A stretch of 64,000 bases of DNA from Veillonellaceae bacterium (GTDB taxonomy: Bacteria; Bacillota; Negativicutes; Veillonellales; Veillonellaceae), in the NCBI GenBank assembly GCA_900766245.1, contig CAAFUR010000011.1, positions 62,001 through 126,000 of the forward strand, in the 5' to 3' direction. The position numbers and the translations under genes were made by a program. The first letter of the stretch is position 1. Each line of letters begins with the position of its first letter. Of this stretch, positions 45,627 to 52,440 are shown piece after piece. The notes under the pieces were generated by a model, which was not told the origin of the DNA, did not search any database, and saw only the letters and a program-made list of their open reading frames with translations.

Positions 45627-46511
45627 ATGCGAGACTTTACTGGTTGTAGAATTAACACTTTTAAAACTTATGGTGGAGCAAATGGTAATAAATTAGGGAT
45701 TTACATTGATGAGGAGCAGTATTTATTGAAGTTTCCCCCAGTATCAAAGAATAGGGATGAGCTTTCATATACACATGGATGTGTTAATGAGCACATTTCT
45801 AGTAGTATATATAATTTATTATCAATTCCTGCGCAACAAACGGAGTTAGGTATCTATCAAAGGGCGAATAAGACTAAAATTGTTGTTGCCTGTAAAGACT
45901 TTGTTGCAGATGATGAAGAGTTTAGAGATTTTGCATCTTTAAAAAATACTGTGATTACCAGTGAAAGTAGTGGCTATAGCAAAGATTTATCTGATATACT
46001 GTTTTGTATTTACGAGCAAGATAGAATTGATCCAGTGCAAGTGGAAGAACGCTTTTGGGATATGTTTGTTGTAGATAGTTTAGTAGGGAATTTTGATAGA
46101 CACAATGGTAATTGGGGGTTTTTGGTAAATAAAAATACGCATATTTGGAAGTTAGCTCCAGTATATGATTGTGGATCCACATTATTACCATCTGCCAGTA
46201 TAGAATTATTGAAGGCTATACTAAACGATGCGGACTTATTAAATGAAAGAATTTATAGATTTCCTAACTCTGCCGTGACAATAGATGGGAAAAAGGCGAA
46301 TATGTTTGAGGTATTAACAGAATATCCTAATAAGCAATTAGAGCGTTCATTAGAATCTATTATACAAAAAATTGATATGGAGGAGATTTTTTCTTTGATT
46401 GAATCAATTGAACCGATATCAGTAGAACAAAAAGATTTTTATAAGCTATATATAGAGGAACGGAAGAAAAAGCTGCTAGATACAGCGATTATGCATAGAA
46501 AAAATCAATGA
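45627..46511 (+). CDS. HipA-fold serine/threonine kinase (CtkA-like)
   Basis: 294 residues. There is no separate N-subdomain 1 and the protein is shorter than HipA (about 440). The ATP-binding Lys is probably in EQYLLKFPP near 34. The catalytic loop is clear: DSLVGNFDRHNGNWGFLV near 150 and the metal-binding PVYDCGSTLLP near 179. This architecture resembles CtkA of Helicobacter and HipT-like kinases. HipA toxins phosphorylate tRNA synthetases; the target here is unknown. Base composition is slightly more AT-rich than the neighbours, fitting an accessory origin. The only partner is the 62-residue protein. Confidence 0.8.
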   Translation: MRDFTGCRINTFKTYGGANGNKLGIYIDEEQYLLKFPPVSKNRDELSYTHGCVNEHISSSIYNLLSIPAQQTELGIYQRANKTKIVVACKDFVADDEEFRDFASLKNTVITSESSGYSKDLSDILFCIYEQDRIDPVQVEERFWDMFVVDSLVGNFDRHNGNWGFLVNKNTHIWKLAPVYDCGSTLLPSASIELLKAILNDADLLNERIYRFPNSAVTIDGKKANMFEVLTEYPNKQLERSLESIIQKIDMEEIFSLIESIEPISVEQKDFYKLYIEERKKKLLDTAIMHRKNQ

Positions 46512-46538
46512 GATAATTTGTTGTAGAAAGGAAATTAT

Positions 46539-46934
46539 ATGTCAACCATACAAGATGTAGTGCAACGCACGATGTATATGAGTATATTTTTTATATTAAT
46601 TCCTCTAGGAGCCTATACGATTCATACGGGGATGAGCGCCATGGTGGCAGGGGTGAGCTATGGAGTATTATCCCTGTTCATTCCTATCTTTTACTTGTGT
46701 TCTAGTGAAAGTGGATTTGGTCCTAAGGCTCGCAGAATACCGATTTGTGTATACGTATTAGCTTGGGCATTAGTGCAAGGTGGTACATTCTTGGTGTTCA
46801 ACAATTTAGACTTATCTTGGTTGTGGAACTTATCGACTATCGGTCGTGATGTGGTGTTTGCCATCATCATGTATTGCCAAGTGACCTTGTCCTTGGTATT
46901 GGCATTAGCAGGTGGAAAGAATACAGAGGTGTAA
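46539..46934 (+). CDS. Four-helix membrane protein of unknown function
   Basis: 131 residues with GAAAGGAA upstream. Four hydrophobic segments at about 13-29, 32-53, 66-86 and 103-124. Short loops include SSESGFGPKARRIP. No known motif was seen. It ends 1 base before the next membrane-protein gene, so the two probably form a complex or act in one step. It lies between the kinase gene and the Fic gene; whether it belongs to the defence island or predates it is unclear. Confidence 0.75.
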   Translation: MSTIQDVVQRTMYMSIFFILIPLGAYTIHTGMSAMVAGVSYGVLSLFIPIFYLCSSESGFGPKARRIPICVYVLAWALVQGGTFLVFNNLDLSWLWNLSTIGRDVVFAIIMYCQVTLSLVLALAGGKNTEV

Positions 46935-46935
46935 T

Positions 46936-47790
46936 ATGAGAAGTTATATAAAATTTTATAGTTGGTCCATGCTCTGGATTATTCCGCTAAGCTTAGTATT
47001 TAGCTTAGGGCAGTTCGACACATCTAGCATTATTATGTTTGTCATTGCCTCCTTGGGGATTCCTTTGGGTCTGAAAGCGGTGCCAAGACTGGCAGGACAA
47101 TTTGACTTTCACTTAGGGAAAGGGCATTATACATATTCTTGGCTTTGGTGGAATCTATTCTTTTTCTTTGGTAATGGTGTATTGCCGTTTGCCTTGCCAA
47201 AAGAACCTATCTACGTTATATTGGTTTGGGTGTTGACTATGTTAGTTGTGGTGGCACTCATGATCGGTACAGCGAAACTATTAGATTGTTGGATGGCACG
47301 TAAAGAACGTCATTACTTTATCGATACAGTATTGAATATTTCTACCTATGCATTGCCATTGCCGATGCTATTTTTAGGGGACGTCATGTATCTAAACCTA
47401 GAAGATCCCATTATTCAAGCCTCTTTAGATGCACAGGGCTTTGCAGGACTCATTGCTAGCCTATACATCGGGGTAGTGCTTATGATGTTGACCACTATCG
47501 GTAGCATGGTATTATATTTATATCCACGGCGCACAGCATTGTGGCCTCGTGTGACTGCTATCGTAGTCATGGCAGTATGGTGGGTGGCAACGAATGCACA
47601 TATCCTATTCGGTGGATACATTCCAGATATTGTGAAAGTCTGGGCAGGGAAAGCATTGCCAGCTTTCACAGGTAGCCCATTAGTATATATTACACCGTCC
47701 ATATTTGAAATCTGTGCTATTGCTTTAAGTGTGGCTATTGGATTGGGAATTGAAAAATTGTGGATGTCTAAAACAGATGCAACCATCTAG
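46936..47790 (+). CDS. Polytopic membrane protein of unknown function
   Basis: 284 residues from the ATG at 46936 (AGAGGTG upstream). About seven or eight hydrophobic segments, with conserved-looking polar spots HLGKGHYTYSWLWWN near 68 and HILFGGYIPDIVKVW near 226. No family was recognised. It directly follows the four-helix protein. The gene is complete and uses codons like its housekeeping neighbours. The C-terminus ends in a Lys/Asp-containing tail (KLWMSKTDATI). Confidence 0.75.
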   Translation: MRSYIKFYSWSMLWIIPLSLVFSLGQFDTSSIIMFVIASLGIPLGLKAVPRLAGQFDFHLGKGHYTYSWLWWNLFFFFGNGVLPFALPKEPIYVILVWVLTMLVVVALMIGTAKLLDCWMARKERHYFIDTVLNISTYALPLPMLFLGDVMYLNLEDPIIQASLDAQGFAGLIASLYIGVVLMMLTTIGSMVLYLYPRRTALWPRVTAIVVMAVWWVATNAHILFGGYIPDIVKVWAGKALPAFTGSPLVYITPSIFEICAIALSVAIGLGIEKLWMSKTDATI

Positions 47791-47834
47791 TGTAAGAGCT
47801 GTAAACATGCTAATACAATAGAGGGAAGCGTAAT

Positions 47835-47897
47835 ATGAGTGTAGGAACTTCTAATACTACAGAGGAGTACGTAATACGGGTGTATAAACTGCGTTGA
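47835..47897 (+). CDS. possible 20-residue leader ORF, or a remnant of a lost gene start
   Basis: ATG at 47835 with AGAGGGAAG upstream, reading MSVGTSNTTEEYVIRVYKLR, then TGA. It may be the original first codons of the damaged hsdM locus, with the rest replaced by fic, or a meaningless ORF. The stretch also contains a degenerate 16-base direct repeat (GCGTAATATGAGTGTA near 47828; ACGTAATACGGGTGTA near 47869). Confidence 0.25.
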   Translation: MSVGTSNTTEEYVIRVYKLR

Positions 47898-47914
47898 TTA
47901 AGGAGATGATTAGC

Positions 47915-48604
47915 TTGAAACTTTCATGTAGTTATGCGGATGATATGCTAGTTAGAATGGCTCACCATAGTACCGCTATTGAAGGGAATACACTGACACA
48001 ATATGAAGCTAAATGTATTTTATTAGATGGTATCATTCCTAGAGCGATGCATGAACGTGAATTTTATGAAGTTAAAAATTACAAGAAATATATGGGATTT
48101 TTAGCAGATAATTATCCCAAGGAAATTACCATTGAACTAATAAAAGATACTCATAGTTATTTATTACAAGATATTAGAGAAGATGCAGGAGCACTTAAAA
48201 CGATTGATAATATAATCGTAGGGGCTGATTTTACAACTACAGAACCTTATTTAGTGCAATCAGAATTAAAAAACTGGTGTCATACTTTGGAAGATAGGCT
48301 TCATCTCTCTAATACTATGGAAGAGAAAATAAAAGTTATTATGGAGGAACATTTGCGATTTGAACGAATACATCCATTTTCTGATGGCAATGGAAGAACT
48401 GGGCGTGCCTTAATTGTTCATTCTTGTCTGCAACAAGGGATTGCTCCTATTATTATTAATAAATGTGATAGACAATTATATATGAACCTATTATCTGAGT
48501 TAGATATAAAAGGATTAACAGATATGGGAATACAATTGTCAAAAGATGAAAATGCTAGAATGAAGATTATTAATAAGGCTGAACTGGAGTTACCGATCTT
48601 TTGA
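47915..48604 (+). CDS. Fic-domain protein (class II, self-inhibited)
   Basis: 229 residues from a TTG at 47915, the best-spaced start behind AAGGAG; an in-frame ATG at 47906 is too close to it. The inhibitory motif STAIEGNTLT is near residue 17, and the catalytic loop HPFSDGNGRTGRAL (HPFxxGNGR) near 152. Family members transfer AMP to a target protein. The inhibitory glutamate is in the N-terminal part of the same chain, so no separate antitoxin is needed. The last codons run directly into the hsdM remnant, so the C-terminus may have been altered by the recombination. Confidence 0.82.
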   Translation: MKLSCSYADDMLVRMAHHSTAIEGNTLTQYEAKCILLDGIIPRAMHEREFYEVKNYKKYMGFLADNYPKEITIELIKDTHSYLLQDIREDAGALKTIDNIIVGADFTTTEPYLVQSELKNWCHTLEDRLHLSNTMEEKIKVIMEEHLRFERIHPFSDGNGRTGRALIVHSCLQQGIAPIIINKCDRQLYMNLLSELDIKGLTDMGIQLSKDENARMKIINKAELELPIF

Positions 48605-49262
48605 TGCGATGGTGGCGAACCCTCCGTACTCTGCGAAATGGGATAACAATGAAAGTAAATTGAAAGACCCTCGTTTCAGTGATTATGGCAAGTTGGCGCC
48701 GGCGTCTAAAGCAGATTATGCTTTCATCTTGCATAGCTTGTACCATTTGAATACAGAAGGAACGATGGCCATCGTATTGCCACATGGTGTGCTATTCCGT
48801 GGCGCAGCGGAAGGTAAAATTCGGTAGACCCTCATCGAGAAAAGTTACTTGGATGCAGTCATTGGGTTGCCAGCGAACTTGTTCTATGGCACGAGCATTC
48901 CTACCACGATTTTAGTGTTCAAAAAGAACCGCACGAACCGTGATGTGTTGTTTATCGATGCGAGCAACGAGTTTGAAAAAGGGAAAAACCAAAATAACTT
49001 GAGTGAAGAACATATCGCTAAGATTATCGACACCTACCGCAACCGTGTGGACGTGGAGAAATACGCGCATGTAGCGATCCTAGAGGAAATCAAGGAGAAC
49101 GATTATAACTTGAATATCCCTCGTTACGTGGACACTTTTGAAGAAGAGGAAGAACTGGACCTTGATGAAATCAATCGCATGATTGAACAAGATAACCGTG
49201 ACATTGCAGCATTGGAAAAAGAAATAGCAGAACAGTTAGCACTGTTGGGAGTGAAACTGTAA
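48600..49262 (+). pseudogene. hsdM: hsdM remnant (type I restriction-modification methylase, C-terminal part)
   Basis: From 48600 the frame reads FDAMVANPPYSAKW, the methylase motif IV, then DYGKLAPASKADYAFILHSL and IVLPHGVLFRGAAEGKIR. A TAG at 48825-48827 interrupts it, and the frame continues TLIEKSYLDAVIGLPANLFY and SIPTTILVFKKNRTN to the TAA at 49262. Intact HsdM has about 270-290 residues before the NPPY motif; these are missing and replaced by fic. One nonsense change (probably CAG to TAG) adds to the damage. The N-6 adenine methylase is therefore dead. No hsdR is present in the window. Confidence 0.9.
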
Positions 49263-49353
49263 CTTTCAGAGAACATAGTTGAGAGTAGCAATGCTTGTTG
49301 AGTATTATTAATGAATGCGAATATGTTAACAGTAAAGTAGGTAGATAATAGGG

Positions 49354-49392
49354 AAACGATGCGACTAGTGAGGGCTGGTCGCATCGTTTTTG
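49354..49392 (+). terminator. terminator after the hsdM remnant
   Basis: AAACGATGCGAC and GTCGCATCGTTTTT form a perfect 12-bp stem with a 12-base loop and a T-run. Confidence 0.9.
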
Positions 49393-49563
49393 CTTGTGAA
49401 ATAGTCAAATGAAAATGCCTAACGAAAAGAGCTTTCGCAAATATCAATACCTTAGGCTTTTTATTTCGTGTGTGTGTGATAATCCTAACGCTAACAATAC
49501 ATTAAGGATCTTTTTAATATATTGAGTATAGAACAGGGTTTAAAATATAAAAAAGTGGTGTGT

Positions 49564-49691
49564 AAAAACTAGCACTGACAGTGAATGTTGACTGTTAGTG
49601 CTATTTTATGGGAAAAATAAAAAAGATATGGAATACTTCTAGTAGATAGTATTGTGCTATCTATAGTTTTATTAGGTGTGGTATAATTTAG
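49564..49691 (+). repeat. approximately 125-bp direct repeat, left copy (contains the Rpn promoter)
   Basis: Begins AAAAACTAGCACTGACAGTG, forms a stem (TAGCACTGACAGT / ACTGTTAGTGCTA) and ends TTATTAGGTGTGGTATAATTTA. The block GATAGTATTGTGCTATCTAT is a further palindrome-like stretch. The TATAAT at 49682-49687 with TGTGG upstream is the likely promoter of the Rpn gene. The right copy is at 50655-50781. Confidence 0.9.
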
Positions 49692-49707
49692 AAAAGGAAG
49701 GTATTCC

Positions 49708-50523
49708 ATGTACATTAAGTCATTTGATGAACTGACGTTCCAAGACAATTTTATCTTTCAGAAAGTGATGTTAAAGAAGCACATTTGTAAGGCTGTATTA
49801 GAACGGTTGTTAGATATTTCGATTAAAGATATTGTATATATTCATGAAGAAAAAAATCTTGATGTACGATGGGATTCTAAAAGTGTGCGTCTTGATGTGT
49901 TTGTAAATGATGATAAAGGAACGGTATTTAACATTGAAATGCAAACTAGCAAGGACATGGAAGAACTTGTAAAACGTACACGGTTTTATCAAAGTATTTT
50001 AGATATGTATCATATTCAAAAAGGTCAAAAGTATACGACATTAAATGATTCCTATGTAATTTTTATTTGTACATTCCCAGTGTTTACTGGCAATCGTCAT
50101 AAGTATACCTTCAAAAACGTTTGTATCGAAGACCATGATATTGCCTTAAACGATGGTGCCACAAAGTTATTTTTAAGTACAAAGGGAACGCAAAATGATG
50201 TGTCAAAACCGTTGCAAGCGTTTTTAGACTACATTGATGGACAGGAAGCAACAGATGAGTTGCTGCGAGATATTGATGATGCTGTATATGAGGTCAAGCA
50301 TTGTGAAGCGTGGAAGGAGGAATACTCGATGTTATCCATGGATCATTATAAATATTGGAAAGAGGGGATGGCTGAGGGCATTGCAGAAGGACTTGCTCAA
50401 GGTAAAGCTGAAGTTGTCATTCAAATGTTGCAAGAAAAGTTGTCGCTAGAAATGATTGCTCGCCTTACAAAATTAACAGTGGAGCAAATAAAAGAGATTG
50501 GACGGGCTAATGCATTACTATAA
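49708..50523 (+). CDS. Rpn-family PD-(D/E)XK nuclease (recombination-promoting nuclease/putative transposase)
   Basis: 271 residues. The N-terminal half is the Rpn nuclease core: FDELTFQDNFIFQKVML near 4, the catalytic Asp in SVRLDVFVND near 75 and the ExQ pair in VFNIEMQTSKD near 91. Then comes RTRFYQSILDMYHIQKGQKY, a conserved family block. The C-terminal part has the repeat-like KEGMAEGIAEGLAQGKAE and a helical end. Rpn proteins degrade DNA and act in anti-phage defence in Enterobacteria. A strong in-frame internal start is present (see next entry). The gene is framed by a 125-bp direct repeat. Confidence 0.88.
   Translation: MYIKSFDELTFQDNFIFQKVMLKKHICKAVLERLLDISIKDIVYIHEEKNLDVRWDSKSVRLDVFVNDDKGTVFNIEMQTSKDMEELVKRTRFYQSILDMYHIQKGQKYTTLNDSYVIFICTFPVFTGNRHKYTFKNVCIEDHDIALNDGATKLFLSTKGTQNDVSKPLQAFLDYIDGQEATDELLRDIDDAVYEVKHCEAWKEEYSMLSMDHYKYWKEGMAEGIAEGLAQGKAEVVIQMLQEKLSLEMIARLTKLTVEQIKEIGRANALL
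50329..50523 (+). CDS. putative internal Rpn small product (RpnS-like antitoxin)
   Basis: Inside the Rpn gene, AAGGAGG at 50314-50320 lies 8 bases before an in-frame ATG at 50329. This gives a 64-residue C-terminal product, MLSMDHYKYWKEGMAEGIAE onward. The internal site is stronger than the one at the main start (GGAAGG). In Enterobacterial Rpn loci an intragenic small protein from the same C-terminal region blocks the full-length nuclease. The same arrangement is inferred here from position and frame only. Confidence 0.6.
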   Translation: MLSMDHYKYWKEGMAEGIAEGLAQGKAEVVIQMLQEKLSLEMIARLTKLTVEQIKEIGRANALL

Positions 50524-50569
50524 ATAGTAAGAATTAGATTCTTTTATTTGCATAGCTATAAAATTTATT

Positions 50570-50620
50570 TTCAAGAATAAAGCAATACAATGGGTCAGAC
50601 CTAGTTGTATCGCTCTTGAA
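50570..50620 (+). terminator. hairpin after the Rpn gene
   Basis: TTCAAGA...GCAATACAA pairs with TTGTATCGC...TCTTGAA, with small internal mismatches, followed by TTTGTG. It lies inside the segment between the direct repeats. Confidence 0.55.
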
Positions 50621-50654
50621 TTTGTGATATATATCTAGGTTTTATATTACTCAC

Positions 50655-50781
50655 AAAAACTAGCACTGACAGTGAATGTTGGCTGTTAGTGCTACTTTGT
50701 GGAAGAAATGAAAAGGGCGTGGAATATTACTAGTGATAGTATTGTGCTATCTATAGTTTTATTAGGTATGGTATAATTTAG
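50655..50781 (+). repeat. approximately 125-bp direct repeat, right copy (orphan promoter)
   Basis: AAAAACTAGCACTGACAGTG to TTATTAGGTATGGTATAATTTA, near identical to 49564-49691 and offset by about 1,090 bases. The promoter at its end has no gene of its own: a terminator follows at once and then the hsdS fragment. Confidence 0.9.
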
Positions 50782-50785
50782 GAAT

Positions 50786-50820
50786 GAAAGCTGATGATTG
50801 TGTATCAGCTTTCTTTTTTT
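50786..50820 (+). terminator. terminator after the right repeat
   Basis: AAAGCTGAT, GATTGTGT loop, ATCAGCTTT, then C and seven T. A transcript from the right-copy promoter would be only about 40 nt long. Confidence 0.88.
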
Positions 50821-50826
50821 ATTACT

Positions 50827-51308
50827 TCCATACAAATACTTGGGAACAGCGTAAGTTGGGGGAGATATTAAAAGTTAATTCTGGAAAAGATTATAAACAT
50901 TTAGAAAATGGAGATATTCCAGTTTATGGGACTGGCGGATATATGCTTAGTGTGAATGAAGCACTGTCTGAAGTTGATGTGATAGGGATTGGGAGAAAAG
51001 GTACAATAGATAAGCCTCAATATTTAAAGGCACCTTTTTGGACAGTTGATACACTGTTTTATTTGGTGCTATTAGAGAAATATTCGTGTTCATTTTTATA
51101 TCACTTATCTAACCTTATACCATGGAAAAAATTTGATGAGTCCACAGATGTACCTAGTTTATCGAAATCAACTATTGATGGTATTCAAGTAAATATACCG
51201 AAAGATAAAAAGGAACAAGATACGATTTCTATGTTATTTGACCGAATAAACAACCTCATCACCCTTCATCAGCGTAAGTATTTCCTAAACTTTCATATTA
51301 CAAGATAG
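50827..51308 (+). pseudogene. hsdS: hsdS fragment, one target-recognition domain
   Basis: The frame from about 50827 reads FHTNTWEQRKLGEILKV, the usual start of an HsdS half, then DIPVYGTGGYMLSVNEALSE, IGRKGTIDKPQYLKAPFWTV and DVPSLSKSTIDGIQVNIPKD, ending near FDRINNLITLHQRK. This is one full target-recognition domain between two conserved-region edges. Intact HsdS has two domains (about 400 residues); both flanks diverge here. It may be a silent cassette for specificity switching rather than dead sequence. There is no start codon with a good ribosome-binding site at the domain border. Confidence 0.85.
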
Positions 51309-51402
51309 ATACGCATCTCCGTATATGCTTTTTTTGAAATATGCGAGTAAGATATGTATAAGAGCCATTTCTATGTTGTCATGTAAATGAAGAGGTGTGA
51401 AT

Positions 51403-52329
51403 ATGGTAAAGGCTGAGGAAGGAACGGAATTATTTTGCAAGTATTATGAACGGTGGATTCGGATGTACAAGGAAGGGGCTATTCGAGAGGTAACCATGAA
51501 GAAGTACGAGATTACGTTGGTATGGCTACAGAAATTGGTGCCTGACTTACGACTTTCAGAGTTAAATCGAATTACCTATCAACAATTATTAAACGACTAT
51601 GCAGTGTATCATGAACGACAAACAACGATGGACTTTCACCATCAGTTGAAAGCAGCTGTATTGGATGCGGTGGATGAGGGATTCATTGATCGGGATCCGA
51701 CACGAAAAGCAATCATTAAGGGAAAGACCCCGAGAGAAAAGAAGATTAAGTATTTAAATCAGTTCGAGTTGCACACGTTGCTGGTACATTTACATCTTAC
51801 GCCAGAAATTAATTGGGACTGGTTTATTTTTATTATTGCCAAGACAGGCATGCGTTTTTCAGAAGCGTTAGCATTGACGCCAAAAGACTTTGATTTTTCA
51901 CATCAATCACTGATTGTGAATAAAACTTGGGATTACAAAGGGAATGGTGGATTTTTGCCTACGAAAAATAAGTCTTCTGTGCGAAAGATTCAATTGGATT
52001 GGCAAACGATTATTAAATTTTCTGAATTAATCAGAGATTTGTCAGAGGATAAACCAATCTTTGTGAAAGGTCCTGTGTACAATTCAACGGTAAATGATAG
52101 GTTAGAGAGATATTGTAAGGACTTAGGGATTCCCGTTATTTCTGTTCACGGATTACGACATACCCATGCATCGTTGTTGTTGTTTGCAGGGGTATCCATT
52201 GCCAGTGTTGCTAGACGGTTAGGTCATGCCAGCATGACCACAACGCAGAAAACATATATCCATATCATTCAAGAGTTGGAAAATAGGGATATTGATTTAG
52301 TCATGCGATCGATGTCAGGGTTGGCATAG
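51403..52329 (+). CDS. Tyrosine recombinase (site-specific integrase), next to the hsdS fragment
   Basis: 308 residues from the ATG at 51403 (AGAGGTG upstream); an in-frame GTG at 51397 overlaps that site. The N-terminal SAM-like core-binding domain is followed by the catalytic domain: Arg in AKTGMRFSEALALTP near 148, HGLRHTHASLL near 249, LGHASMTTTQKTYIH near 274 with the nucleophile Tyr. Recombinases of this length often sit beside hsdS and shuffle target-recognition domains. It could equally be the integrase of a decayed element. The strong hairpin at 52364 terminates it. Confidence 0.88.
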   Translation: MVKAEEGTELFCKYYERWIRMYKEGAIREVTMKKYEITLVWLQKLVPDLRLSELNRITYQQLLNDYAVYHERQTTMDFHHQLKAAVLDAVDEGFIDRDPTRKAIIKGKTPREKKIKYLNQFELHTLLVHLHLTPEINWDWFIFIIAKTGMRFSEALALTPKDFDFSHQSLIVNKTWDYKGNGGFLPTKNKSSVRKIQLDWQTIIKFSELIRDLSEDKPIFVKGPVYNSTVNDRLERYCKDLGIPVISVHGLRHTHASLLLFAGVSIASVARRLGHASMTTTQKTYIHIIQELENRDIDLVMRSMSGLA

Positions 52330-52363
52330 ATTATTTCCATAGAATGGCTCTTTTTGCACAATA

Positions 52364-52413
52364 AAGGGCTGTCACTCATATGTAGTAAATCCTACACATA
52401 CAGTGACAGCCCT
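52364..52413. terminator. bidirectional terminator between recombinase and cfa
   Basis: AGGGCTGTCACT and AGTGACAGCCCT form a perfect 12-bp outer stem with an inner TGTAG/CTACA stem. It lies between convergent genes. Confidence 0.85.
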
Positions 52414-52440
52414 ATCGTATTAAATGCTACAATATATGAC

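Larger units (their letters stand above)
49263..49707. other. intergenic region between hsdM remnant and the Rpn gene
   Basis: 445 bases. It holds a terminator at 49354-49392, an unassigned AT-rich stretch (49393-49563) and the left copy of the direct repeat (49564-49691), which also carries the Rpn promoter. No ORF was recognised. Confidence 0.5.

Noticed and set aside
49708..50781. Classical insertion sequence around the Rpn gene
   Set aside because: The flanking repeats are direct and contain the promoter; no terminal inverted repeats or target duplication were found, so it is called a repeat-flanked cassette instead.
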